A stretch of 64,000 nucleotides of DNA from Burkholderia cepacia (GTDB lineage Bacteria > Pseudomonadota > Gammaproteobacteria > Burkholderiales > Burkholderiaceae). The notes beneath the pieces were generated by a model, which did not search any database, had not been told where the DNA came from, and worked only from the letters and a program-made list of their open reading frames with translations. The first letter of the stretch is position 1. Each line of letters begins with the position of its first letter. The stretch covers positions 496,001 to 560,000 of the forward strand of contig NZ_CP013443.1 of the NCBI RefSeq assembly GCF_001718835.1, in the 5' to 3' direction. A program made the translations under genes and the position numbers. Positions 17,074 to 25,583 of this stretch are shown here, piece after piece.

Positions 17074-17568
17074 ATGCCGCCCGTTTCGTTTCGTGCCGCG
17101 CCGCTGCGCGCCGTGCTGTCGTTCATCGTCGCCGTGCTCCTGCTCGGCGGCTGCGCGGGGCTCACGCGCGATTCCGTGCGCGTGTCGGTCGCCGGGCTCG
17201 ACCCGCTCGTCGGGCAGGGCCTCGAGATGCGTTTCAACCTGAAACTGCGCGTGCAGAACCCGAACGACGCGCCGATCGCATATGACGGCATCTCGGTCGC
17301 GCTCGACCTGAACGGCACGCCGTTCGCGAGCGGTGTCAGCGACCGCTCGGGCGTCGTGCCGCGCTTCGGCGAGGCCGTGCTCGACGTGCCCGTTTCGGTG
17401 TCGGCGTTCGCTGCCGCGCGGCAGGTATGGGGCCTGGCCGGCGCCGCGTCGGCGGGCGAGCTGCCGTATGCGCTGCGCGGCCGGCTCGCGGGCGGCGTGC
17501 TCGGCACCGTGCGTTTCAGCGATGCGGGCACGTTGCGCCTGCCGGCGCTGCCGGCGTCGGGCGGGTGA
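17074..17568 (+). CDS. LEA14/WHy-type lipoprotein
   Basis: The ATG at 17074 was chosen over 17014 because GAGGAG lies 7 bases upstream and a lipoprotein signal follows (LSFIVAVLLLGGCAG). The mature protein of about 140 residues resembles the bacterial LEA type 2 (WHy) domain: a beta-sandwich with LEMRFNLKLRVQNPN (the N-P-N turn is typical), then ISVALDLNGTPFASGVS. Such proteins are linked to desiccation or envelope stress, but the function in proteobacteria is not established. It stands alone. Confidence 0.75.
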   Translation: MPPVSFRAAPLRAVLSFIVAVLLLGGCAGLTRDSVRVSVAGLDPLVGQGLEMRFNLKLRVQNPNDAPIAYDGISVALDLNGTPFASGVSDRSGVVPRFGEAVLDVPVSVSAFAAARQVWGLAGAASAGELPYALRGRLAGGVLGTVRFSDAGTLRLPALPASGG

Positions 17569-17688
17569 CGCATCGCCGCGATGCGCTGCAGCATGCGAGC
17601 GCGCTTTGCCCGTTACGCAAAGCAGGGTAAGGTGTGGTCCGCGCGGCGCATTTCCGCCGCCTGTTGAAGTCAACCGTTCCGAATTCGC

Positions 17689-18822
17689 GTGACCGATTTC
17701 CCCGTTTTCCACTGGACCGACGCCGACGGCGCCGATCATGCCGTGCGCTGGCGCTCCGAAGCCGGCGTGCAACCGCCGAAGCGCGCGGTGCCCGCCGACG
17801 ACCGTCTCACCGCCGACGCGGCCTACCGTCTGGCCTGCGAGGGCACCGCGCTCGTCTGGCAGGGCGACTTCCAGAATGCGCGCCAGCTCGTGCAGGCGAT
17901 GGCGCGCCGCGTCGAGCGCAAGCCGAAGAAGGCGAAGGCCGCGGTGGGCGCCGACGCATTCAACCTGCATCGTCTCGCGCAATCGCAGCGCGCCCGCACG
18001 CTCGGGATGCTGCTGATCCCGCTCGATGCCGACTACACGATCCCGCTGCGCCGCGCGCCCGACGTGCGCGCCGCATGCGAGGAAGCGTACGGCCCGGGCG
18101 GCGCACCGTCGGTCGTGTCGCTGCGCGAGCTGCTCGGCCTCGTCGGCGCGCACGAATGGCGCAAGAAGGGCGTGCCGATTCCGGCGCTCGGCGGCGCGCC
18201 GATCCATCCGCACTACGGCGTGTTCTCGCCGGTGCGCGGCGAATACGTCGAACTCGTCGCACGCACGCCGCTGCCCGCGACGTCGCTCGCGTTCGACATC
18301 GGCACGGGCACCGGCGTGCTCGCGGCCGTGCTGGCGTCGCGCGGCGTCGAGCGCATCGTCGCGACCGATCAGGATCCGCGGGCGCTCGCCTGCGCGCGCG
18401 CGAACGTCGAGCGGCTGGGCCACGCGGACCGCGTCGAGGTCGTCGAGGCGGATCTGTTTCCGGCCGGCCGCGCGCCGCTCGTCGTCTGCAACCCGCCGTG
18501 GGTGCCGGCCCGTCCGAGCGCACCGATCGAATACGCGGTCTACGATCCCGACAGCCGCATGCTGCGCGGTTTCCTCGCGGGGCTCGCCGACCATCTCGAA
18601 CCGGGCGGCGAAGGCTGGCTGATCCTGTCCGATTTCGCCGAGCATCTCGGCCTGCGGCCGCGCGACACCCTGCTGCAGTGGATCAACGAAGCCGGCCTCG
18701 TCGTGCTCGGCCGCGAAGACATCCGCCCCGCACACCCGAAGTCCGCCGACGCCGACGATCCGCTGCACGCGGCACGCCGCGCCGAGGTCACGTCGCTCTG
18801 GCGGCTCGGCGCACGAGCCTGA
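17689..18822 (+). CDS. class I SAM-dependent methyltransferase (small-domain type)
   Basis: The start is GTG at 17689. The N-terminal 190 residues are a variable domain. The C-terminal half is a Rossmann methyltransferase with SAM motif FDIGTGTGVLAAVLA, an acidic strand (VVEADLF) and VVCNPPWVPA, an NPPY-like motif that marks N-methylation of an amide or amino group. Such proteins methylate rRNA bases or Gln of translation factors; the target here is not clear. The next gene is also a methyltransferase, 89 bases downstream. Confidence 0.75.
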   Translation: MTDFPVFHWTDADGADHAVRWRSEAGVQPPKRAVPADDRLTADAAYRLACEGTALVWQGDFQNARQLVQAMARRVERKPKKAKAAVGADAFNLHRLAQSQRARTLGMLLIPLDADYTIPLRRAPDVRAACEEAYGPGGAPSVVSLRELLGLVGAHEWRKKGVPIPALGGAPIHPHYGVFSPVRGEYVELVARTPLPATSLAFDIGTGTGVLAAVLASRGVERIVATDQDPRALACARANVERLGHADRVEVVEADLFPAGRAPLVVCNPPWVPARPSAPIEYAVYDPDSRMLRGFLAGLADHLEPGGEGWLILSDFAEHLGLRPRDTLLQWINEAGLVVLGREDIRPAHPKSADADDPLHAARRAEVTSLWRLGARA

Positions 18823-18911
18823 CCGCGCATTTTCGGTAAACTATCGCCATTCCTCACGAATTCCCGCCGCCGGGCCGTGGTCGACCGACCGTGGCCCGGC
18901 GCCGCTTCACG

Positions 18912-19790
18912 ATGTCGAACAAGACCCACGAAATCCGCCCGGAGCAGTCCGTCGAGCTGCTGAAGGAACTGCACATCCTCACCCGCGACGGCAAGCTGAA
19001 CCAGGACAGCCGCCGCAAGCTGAAGCAGGTCTATCACCTGTTCCAGTTCATCGAGCCGCTGCTCGCGAGCGTGCAGGCCGACAAGGGCGGCGTGACGCTC
19101 GTCGATCACGGCGCCGGCAAGTCGTATCTCGGCTTCATCCTGTACGACCTGTTCTTCAAGCAGCAGCCGGGGCACGGCACGGCGGCGTTCGCGTCGCACG
19201 TGTACGGGATCGAGACGCGCGAGGAGCTGGTCACGCGTTCTACCGAGCTCGCCGCGCGGCTCGGGTTCGGCGGCATGTCGTTCCTGAACCTGTCGGTCGC
19301 CGATTCGATCACGTCGCCGAAGCTGCCCGAAACGGTCGACGTCGTCACCGCGCTGCATGCGTGCGACACGGCGACCGACGACGCGATCCGTTTCGCGCTC
19401 GCGAAGCGCGCGCAGCACATCGTGCTCGTGCCGTGCTGCCAGGCGGAAGTCGCGGGCGTGCTGCGCAAGAACAAGGGCAAGTCGCTCGCGAACGCGCTGA
19501 CGGAAGTGTGGCGGCATCCGCTGCATACGCGCGAATTCGGCAGCCAGATCACCAACGTGCTGCGCTGCCTGCAACTCGAGGCGCACGGCTATCAGGTCAG
19601 CGTGACCGAACTGGTCGGCTGGGAACATTCGATGAAGAACGAGCTGATCATCGCGCAGTACAAGAACCTGCCGCGCCGGCGTCCCGGCGAGCGGCTGAAC
19701 GAGATTCTCGACATGTTCGGGCTGGCGGAGCTGCGCGAGCGGTTCTTCGTGCCGCAGGGCGGCGAGGAAACGGCGCCGGCCGCCCACTGA
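18912..19790 (+). CDS. SAM-dependent methyltransferase-like protein
   Basis: Start chosen at the ATG 18912 (MSNKTHEIR); a GTG at 18891 adds only seven basic residues. The 292-residue protein resembles the methyltransferase_32 group: DHGAGKSYLGFILYDLFF takes the place of the glycine-rich SAM loop, followed by VYGIETREELV, VVTALHACDTATDDAI and IVLVPCCQAEVAG. The HACD and PCC motifs are family marks. Target unknown. It may be co-transcribed with the methyltransferase upstream. Confidence 0.75.
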   Translation: MSNKTHEIRPEQSVELLKELHILTRDGKLNQDSRRKLKQVYHLFQFIEPLLASVQADKGGVTLVDHGAGKSYLGFILYDLFFKQQPGHGTAAFASHVYGIETREELVTRSTELAARLGFGGMSFLNLSVADSITSPKLPETVDVVTALHACDTATDDAIRFALAKRAQHIVLVPCCQAEVAGVLRKNKGKSLANALTEVWRHPLHTREFGSQITNVLRCLQLEAHGYQVSVTELVGWEHSMKNELIIAQYKNLPRRRPGERLNEILDMFGLAELRERFFVPQGGEETAPAAH

Positions 19791-19874
19791 GTCGCTCAAG
19801 TCACGTTAGTCACGTTCGGCCGGGGCGCGGCGGTTGAACGTTCCTCCGGCGCAGCGCGCCGACGCAATTGCCGC

Positions 19875-20456
19875 TCAGACGTCGTCGCCCGGCCGGCGCA
19901 TCCATTCGCGCCAGCCGTCGTGGCCGAGGCGGCGCAGTGTTTCCTGATTCCTTTCGTAGATCGTGGACGCGTCCGGGAACGCGTCGACCGCGCGCGCGAT
20001 GCTGTCCTCGCGCAGCAGGTGCAGGATCGGATACGGCGCACGGTTCGTGTAGTTCTCGATGTCGTCGGGTTCGCTGCCTTCGAACCGGTAGTGCGGATGG
20101 AAGCTCGCGATCTGCAGCACGCCGTCGAGCCGCAGTTGCCGCACAAGGCGGTCGGCAAAGAACAGCGCATCGTTGTAGTCGACGAAATCGGCGAACGCAT
20201 GCGGGAAGATCAACAGCGTCGTGTCGACCTGCTGCGGGTCGGCCGCATCGAGCGCGCGCAGTTCCGTTTCGAGTTCGGCGAGCGCGTCTTCGAGCGTCGT
20301 CGCTTCGCTGATCGCGTAGCGCACCTGTTCCTTCACATAGACGCTTTTCGCGAACGGGCACAGATTGAGCCCGATCACCGCGCGCGCGAGCCAGTGCCGC
20401 GTGGCGGCGAGGATGTCGTCGTGCGCGTCGTGTGAATCGGAGCGGGCGTCGGTCAT
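19875..20456 (-). CDS. DUF1415-family protein
   Basis: The 193-residue cytoplasmic protein contains GLNLCPFAKSVY, the N-terminal mark of the DUF1415 family, with TLLIFPHAFADFVDYN and a central FHPHYRFEGSEPDDIENYTN. The conserved Cys and His residues might bind metal, but the function of the family is unknown. The start at 20456 gives MTDARSDSHD. It is convergent with the methyltransferase-like gene to the left and 85 bases downstream of the TetR gene on the same strand. Confidence 0.8.
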   Translation of the reverse strand: MTDARSDSHDAHDDILAATRHWLARAVIGLNLCPFAKSVYVKEQVRYAISEATTLEDALAELETELRALDAADPQQVDTTLLIFPHAFADFVDYNDALFFADRLVRQLRLDGVLQIASFHPHYRFEGSEPDDIENYTNRAPYPILHLLREDSIARAVDAFPDASTIYERNQETLRRLGHDGWREWMRRPGDDV

Positions 20457-20541
20457 GGCGGTGCGGGGTGCGGGCGGCGGGAGTCGCATTGTAGCGGGCG
20501 GCCGCACGGCCCGGCGTGCCGCGCGGCCCGTTCGCCGTTGA

Positions 20542-21162
20542 TCACGCGCACGCGGCTTCGATCAACTGCGTGACGAGCGCGGGCGCGGTGCCGATCGGCG
20601 TTTCGCCGTGCCGATAGGTCTGGCTCGCCGCGTAGATACCCTCGACCACCAGCGCGAGCGCATCGGCGAGCTTCGCCGGCGCGCGCGCGCCGGCGCCTTC
20701 GCATAGCGCGACGAGCCGCTTCATCAACTGTTCCTTGTTCTGCGCGACGCGCTCGCGCGCCGGGTGCGACGCATCCGGAAACTCCGCCGCGACGTTGACG
20801 AACGGGCAGCCGCGATAGTCCTTCTGCGTCGCGCGCTCGGCCAGGTCGACGAAATACTGGATCAGTTGCGCCTTCGGCTGGCCCGGATGCTTCGTGACGC
20901 TTGTGTCGAGACGTTCGAAGAAACACGCATCCATCCGCTCCAGATACGCGAGGATCAGGTCGTCCTTCGACGAGAACTGCCGATACAGGCTCATCTTGTT
21001 GACGCCCGCGCGCTCCACGACCGCCTCGACGCCCACCGTCCGAACGCCTTCCTTGTAAAACAGCTCCTCGGCGGCGCGCAGCAGGTGCTCCTGCGCGGTG
21101 GCGCCCGGGATCGCCTGTCGCGTGCGTCGCGACGCGGGCTTGGCGGCCTCGATGTCGGACAT
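20542..21162 (-). CDS. TetR-family transcriptional repressor
   Basis: The N-terminal helix-turn-helix is typical of TetR proteins: LLRAAEELFYKEGVRTVGVE, then VVERAGVNKMSLYRQFSSKD. The C-terminal 140 residues form the ligand-binding part. The start at 21162 has GAGGG 7 bases upstream; the frame could extend to 21228 but that would run into the operator. It diverges from an MFS transporter gene, and the shared upstream region holds a 50-base inverted repeat. It probably represses itself and the transporter until an unknown ligand binds. Confidence 0.9.
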   Translation of the reverse strand: MSDIEAAKPASRRTRQAIPGATAQEHLLRAAEELFYKEGVRTVGVEAVVERAGVNKMSLYRQFSSKDDLILAYLERMDACFFERLDTSVTKHPGQPKAQLIQYFVDLAERATQKDYRGCPFVNVAAEFPDASHPARERVAQNKEQLMKRLVALCEGAGARAPAKLADALALVVEGIYAASQTYRHGETPIGTAPALVTQLIEAACA

Positions 21163-21196
21163 GTTGCCCTCGGTGTCGAAATTGAATGCTTGACAT

Positions 21197-21246
21197 GTTA
21201 CCGATTGGTCACTACGATCGCAATACACTTGTGACCGGTCGGTAAC
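21197..21246. promoter_or_regulatory. large inverted repeat, probable TetR operator
   Basis: GTTACCGATTGGTCAC (21197-21212) and GTGACCGGTCGGTAAC (21231-21246) are inverted copies matching at 14 of 16 positions, 18 bases apart. Each half is itself nearly palindromic (ACCGATTGGT, ACCGGTCGGT), the shape of TetR half-operators. Position between divergent tetR and MFS genes supports control of both. Confidence 0.75.
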
Positions 21247-21382
21247 AATGCGATCGGATCGAAGACAACTGCCAGACGTCGGCCCGGGCCGGCTGACGTG
21301 ACGTGCGGCGGAGGTGGCCCGTTTTGCATGGGACCGGATCGAGCGCTGAAGCGCTGACGCCGGTCATCAGGAGAAATCGGAC

Positions 21383-22666
21383 ATGAACTGGGCAGCAAGA
21401 CGAATCGGCGGGCGCTTCCATTACGGATGGCTCGCTGCGGCGGTGGTATTCCTGATCCTGCTGGCGGCCGCCGGCACGCGCGCGACGCCGAGCGTGCTGA
21501 TGGTGCCGCTCGAACGCGAGCTCGGCTGGAGCCGCGCGGCGATTTCGCTGGCGATCTCGGTGAACATCGCGCTGTATGGCCTGACCGGCCCGTTCGCGGC
21601 CGCCGCGATGCAGCGCTTCGGGCTGCGCCCGACCATCCTCACCGCGCTCGTGACGATGAGCGCGGGCGTCGCGCTGTCGTCGATGATGACGCAGAGCTGG
21701 CAGATGGTGGTGATCTGGGGCCTGATGGTCGGCTGCTCGACGGGTGTCGTCGCGCTGACGCTGTCCGCGACCTTCGTGACGCGCTGGTTCCATGCGCGGC
21801 GCGGCCTCGTGATGGGAATCCTGACCGCGAGCACGGCCACCGGCCAGCTCGTGTTCCTGCCGATGCTCGCGGCGATCGCGCAGCGCCATGGCTGGCGGCC
21901 GGTCGTGCTGGTCGTCGCGGTGGCGGCCGCGATCGTGATTCCGCTGGTTGCGTTCCTGTTGCCCGAGCGGCCGGCCGACGTGCAGCTGCGCCCTTACGGC
22001 GAGCCGGCCGATGCGCCGCCCGCGCCCGATGCGACCAGGGAGAACCCGCTCGCGGTCGCGTTCCGTACGCTGCTGACGGCGAGCCGCTCGCGCGATTTCT
22101 GGCTGCTGTTCTTCAGCTTCTTCATTTGCGGCGCGAGCACCAACGGTTACGTCGGCACGCACCTGATCGCGATGTGCAGCGACTACGGGATGACGGAAGT
22201 GCAGGGCGCATCGCTGCTCGCGGCGATGGGCGTGTTCGACCTGTTCGGCACGACGCTGTCGGGCTGGCTGTCCGACCGCTACGACAATCGCGTGCTGCTG
22301 TTCTGGTATTACGGGCTGCGCGGGCTGTCGCTGATCTACCTGCCGCATGCGTTCGGGATCGATTTCTTCGGGCTGCCGCTGTTCGCGATGTTCTACGGGC
22401 TCGACTGGATCGCGACCGTGCCGCCGACCGTGCGGCTCGCGACCGACGTGTTCGGCAAGGCTGCGGCGCCGGTCGTGTTCGGGTGGATCGTCGCCGGCCA
22501 CCAGCTCGGCGCGGCGTTCGCGGCGCTCGGCGCGGGGCTGCTGCGTGCGAGCCTCGGCACCTACACGATCGCGTCGATGATTTCGGGCGGGCTGTGCATC
22601 GTCGGCGCGCTGATCGTGCTGCGCATCAACCGCGGCCCGTCGCGCGCGGCTGCGCAACCGGTCTGA
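21383..22666 (+). CDS. MFS transporter
   Basis: The 427-residue protein has 12 predicted membrane helices. The N-terminus (FHYGWLAAAVVFLILLAAAG, then PLERELGWSRAAISLA) is typical of the oxalate/formate and monocarboxylate branch of the major facilitator superfamily. The MFS loop 8-9 motif is recognisable in GWLSDRYDNR. AGGAG lies 9 bases before the ATG. It is divergent from the TetR gene and probably controlled by it. The substrate is unknown; an organic acid is likely from the family branch. Confidence 0.85.
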   Translation: MNWAARRIGGRFHYGWLAAAVVFLILLAAAGTRATPSVLMVPLERELGWSRAAISLAISVNIALYGLTGPFAAAAMQRFGLRPTILTALVTMSAGVALSSMMTQSWQMVVIWGLMVGCSTGVVALTLSATFVTRWFHARRGLVMGILTASTATGQLVFLPMLAAIAQRHGWRPVVLVVAVAAAIVIPLVAFLLPERPADVQLRPYGEPADAPPAPDATRENPLAVAFRTLLTASRSRDFWLLFFSFFICGASTNGYVGTHLIAMCSDYGMTEVQGASLLAAMGVFDLFGTTLSGWLSDRYDNRVLLFWYYGLRGLSLIYLPHAFGIDFFGLPLFAMFYGLDWIATVPPTVRLATDVFGKAAAPVVFGWIVAGHQLGAAFAALGAGLLRASLGTYTIASMISGGLCIVGALIVLRINRGPSRAAAQPV

Positions 22667-22812
22667 CGTCGGCCCCGGCCGATGCGTCCGGGGCCAACGC
22701 AGGTTTGGCGATTTGCATTGATCGGCAGCGGCGGGCGCGCCGGCGCGCAACCGGTTATGCTTGCGGTTCGCCAGGCGTTCGCGCCCCTTCATCGATGTCA
22801 GCGAGGATCCGC

Positions 22813-23418
22813 ATGTCCGTCAAACCTGCTCCCACCACTGTTTCGATTCACGATCTGATCGCGGGCCGCTGGAGCCCGCGCGCGTATTCGAACGCGCCGG
22901 TCAGCGCCGAGCACCTGCACGCGGTGCTCGAAGCTGCCCGCTGGGCACCGTCTGCCTACAACGCGCAGCCGTGGCGCTTCATCGTATTCGACCGCACGCA
23001 GGACGAAGACGCATTCAAACGCGCGTTCGCGACGCTGGTGCCGTTCAACCAGGGCTGGAATGCGCCGGCGCCCGTGCTGATCGCCGTGACCGCGCATACG
23101 CTCACGCCGAAGGGGGAACCGGCACCGACCGCGCTGTACGACGCGGGCGCCGCCGCGATGTCGCTGGTGCTGCAGGCGCACGCGCTGGGCCTGGCCGCCC
23201 ACCAGATGAGCGGCTTCGACGCGAAGGCGTTCCGCGACACGTTTGCGATCCCGGCCGACGTCGCGATTCCCGCGATCATCTCGCTGGGTCACTACGGCAA
23301 CGTCGACAAGCTCGATCCCGTGCTGCGCGATCGCGAGAAGGCGCCGCGCACGCGTCATGCGATCGGCGAGGTCGTCTATGCGGGCGCGTGGAAGAAGGGC
23401 TTCGACGCGGCGGCCTGA
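22813..23418 (+). CDS. nitroreductase-family oxidoreductase
   Basis: The 201-residue protein shows the FMN-binding marks of the nitroreductase family: RWSPRAYSNAPVS near the start, ARWAPSAYNAQPWRF and the C-terminal IPAIISLGHYG. These bind FMN and shape the active site at a dimer interface. Substrates may be nitroaromatics, quinones or flavins; none can be named. ATG 22813 has GAGGAT at good distance, better than the upstream ATG at 22795. It is a single gene after the MFS transporter. Confidence 0.85.
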   Translation: MSVKPAPTTVSIHDLIAGRWSPRAYSNAPVSAEHLHAVLEAARWAPSAYNAQPWRFIVFDRTQDEDAFKRAFATLVPFNQGWNAPAPVLIAVTAHTLTPKGEPAPTALYDAGAAAMSLVLQAHALGLAAHQMSGFDAKAFRDTFAIPADVAIPAIISLGHYGNVDKLDPVLRDREKAPRTRHAIGEVVYAGAWKKGFDAAA

Positions 23419-23638
23419 CGCGAAGGTCCTTCGGCCGGGCCGAAGCTCGCGCTCGGGCGTCGGCCCGGGCAAGCCCGGCAAGGGCTTGCGACGCCCGCCC
23501 GCCGGGCGTTGCGGCCCCGAATTCATCGAGCCGGCACGGCCCGGTGCCACTTGCCGCTTGCGGTTGTGATCCCGCGGGCTTCATGTTAAAAAGCCCGTCC
23601 TTTCCGTTTTCGCGCCGGCCCTGCTGCGGCAATTTCCC

Positions 23639-24889
23639 ATGACTTACTGCGCGATCGATTTCGGCACGTCCAATTCCGCCGTGGCGCTGCCCGACGGCGA
23701 CGGCATGCGCCTCGCGCCCGTCGAGGGCGACCACCTGACGCTGCCCACCGCGATCTTCTTCAACAACGACGAAGAGACGGTCGAATACGGCCGTGCGGCG
23801 CTGGCTTCCTACATCGACGGTTTCGACGGCCGGCTGATGCGCTCGATGAAGAGCATTCTCGGCTCGCCGCTCGCGGAAACGACGACCGATCTCGGCGACG
23901 GCAGCGCGATCGCGTACACCGACATCATCGCGCGCTTCCTGACGCACCTGAAGCGCAAGGCCGAAACCCGCGCGGGCGCGTCGATCGGTCGTGCGGTGCT
24001 CGGCCGTCCCGTGTTCTTCGTCGACGACGATCCGCGCGCCGACCGCCTCGCACAGAATCAGCTCGAGGCGGCCGCGCGATCGGTCGGCTTCTCGGACGTT
24101 CAATTCCAGTACGAACCGATCGCGGCCGCGTTCGACTACGAATCGCGTCAGCAGGCGGAGCGTCTCGTGCTCGTCGCCGACATCGGCGGCGGCACGTCCG
24201 ACTTCTCGCTGGTGCGCGTCGGGCCCGAGCGGATGGCGCGGCTCGAGCGCAAGGACGACGTGCTGGCCCACCACGGCGTGCACGTCGCGGGCACCGACTA
24301 CGACCGGCGTGTCGAGCTGGCCGCGATCCTGCCCGCATTCGGATACCGTTCGCTCGATCCCGAAGGGCGCGAGCTGCCGAACAAGATCTACTTCGATCTC
24401 GCGACCTGGCACCTGATCAACACGGTCTACACGCCGAAGCGGCTCGGCGAGCTGAAGCTGATGAAGCACCTGTACCGCGACGTGCAGCAGTACGACCGGC
24501 TCACGAGCGTGGTCGAGCAGCGGCTCGGGCATGCGTTGATGGCGCGCGCAGAGGAAGCGAAGATCGGCGTCGCGGCGGGCGGGGAGACGATGATCGACCT
24601 GAGCGACGTGGAAGAGGATCTGCAGATCGCGTTCGATGCCGAGCGCCTCGTCGATGCGAGCCGCGACGACACCGCCCGCATCGTCGATGCCGCGCGCGAG
24701 ACGGTGCGGCTTGCGGGTGTTGCGCCGCGCGACGTCGGCGCACTGTATTTCACCGGCGGTTCGACGGGGCTCGCGTTCCTCTCGGGCGCGCTCGCGGGTG
24801 CGTTCCCGGATGCGCAGCCCGTGTTCGGCGACCGGCTGGCCAGCGTGGCGACCGGTCTTGGCATCCACGCGCAGCGGCTGTTCGGCTGA
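23639..24889 (+). CDS. yegD: Hsp70-family protein, YegD-like
   Basis: The 416-residue protein is the actin-like ATPase part of the Hsp70 superfamily without a substrate-binding domain, like E. coli YegD. Visible marks are phosphate-1 CAIDFGTSNSAVAL, phosphate-2 VLVADIGGGTSDFSLV and the adenosine motif LYFTGGSTGLAFL. It may act as a chaperone-like factor; the role of YegD is not settled. It is a single gene that ends 19 bases before a strong terminator shared with the convergent cold-shock gene. Confidence 0.9.
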   Translation: MTYCAIDFGTSNSAVALPDGDGMRLAPVEGDHLTLPTAIFFNNDEETVEYGRAALASYIDGFDGRLMRSMKSILGSPLAETTTDLGDGSAIAYTDIIARFLTHLKRKAETRAGASIGRAVLGRPVFFVDDDPRADRLAQNQLEAAARSVGFSDVQFQYEPIAAAFDYESRQQAERLVLVADIGGGTSDFSLVRVGPERMARLERKDDVLAHHGVHVAGTDYDRRVELAAILPAFGYRSLDPEGRELPNKIYFDLATWHLINTVYTPKRLGELKLMKHLYRDVQQYDRLTSVVEQRLGHALMARAEEAKIGVAAGGETMIDLSDVEEDLQIAFDAERLVDASRDDTARIVDAARETVRLAGVAPRDVGALYFTGGSTGLAFLSGALAGAFPDAQPVFGDRLASVATGLGIHAQRLFG

Positions 24890-24908
24890 GCGCCACGGCG
24901 ACGAAACA

Positions 24909-24938
24909 AAAAAAGCCCCGCCGAAGCGGGGCTTTTTT
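24909..24938. terminator. bidirectional intrinsic terminator (yegD / csp)
   Basis: A perfect 12-bp stem AAAAAAGCCCCG / CGGGGCTTTTTT with loop CCGAAG gives T-runs on both strands. It lies between the convergent yegD-like and cold-shock genes. Confidence 0.95.
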
Positions 24939-24959
24939 ACACGAATTATCGCGCCAAGC

Positions 24960-25163
24960 TTAGACCGGACGGATGTTCGCAGCTTGCAGACCCTTCGGGC
25001 CCGTCTTCACTTCGAATTCAACCTTCTGGTTTTCTTGCAGCGTCTTGAAGCCTTCGACGCGGATTTCCGAGAAGTGCGCGAACAGATCGTCGCCGCCGCC
25101 TTCCGGGGTGATGAAGCCGAAGCCCTTTGCGTCATTGAACCACTTGACGGTACCGGTTGCCAT
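24960..25163 (-). CDS. cspA: cold-shock protein (CspA family)
   Basis: The 67-residue single OB-fold protein has intact RNA-binding motifs: KGFGFI (RNP1) and DLFAHF (RNP2), with the usual start GTVKWFNDAKG. It binds single-stranded RNA or DNA and melts RNA structure. The ATG at 25163 has AGGA 9 bases upstream. A promoter at 25311-25339 would give a leader of about 140 bases with a UUCG-capped hairpin near the ribosome site, as in cold-inducible csp genes. It has no operon partners. Whether it is cold-induced or constitutive cannot be told from sequence. Confidence 0.95.
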   Translation of the reverse strand: MATGTVKWFNDAKGFGFITPEGGGDDLFAHFSEIRVEGFKTLQENQKVEFEVKTGPKGLQAANIRPV

Positions 25164-25310
25164 GTTACTTGTTCCTAAAAAGATAAAACGGGGCCGAAGC
25201 CCATGGGGTGCGGAAAATCAAGGAAGGGGTAATAGGACCAACCGGAGTACCGTTGATGGGCGAACTACGAAAGAACCAATTCACTCGCCACTTGAAATCC
25301 TGCGAAGTCC

Positions 25311-25339
25311 TTTATACGGCTTATCACTCGCGTGGTCAA
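25311..25339 (-). promoter_or_regulatory. sigma-70-type promoter of the cold-shock gene
   Basis: On the minus strand TTGACC (25334-25339) and TATAAA (25311-25316) are separated by exactly 17 bases. Transcription would start near 25304, giving a long untranslated leader before the ATG at 25163. Confidence 0.75.
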
Positions 25340-25583
25340 CCGTATTTCCATGGACTCAGGGTTATTACGAATTTCGAGCTTACAAACATTGCAGATTTCA
25401 CGGATTTTTTGTAGGGGCCGAACGATTTTGGCGCCACGCTCGAGGTGCAACCGTTAAACTACGCGCCGCGCGGACGGGTTGCCCTGATCGGGTGACGCGT
25501 CCCCCCAAGAATGCGTGCGCGGTGCAGTCCGAGCCGATCCCGGACCGCGGGCCGACCATGCTTTTTGAGACACAGGAGAGGAT

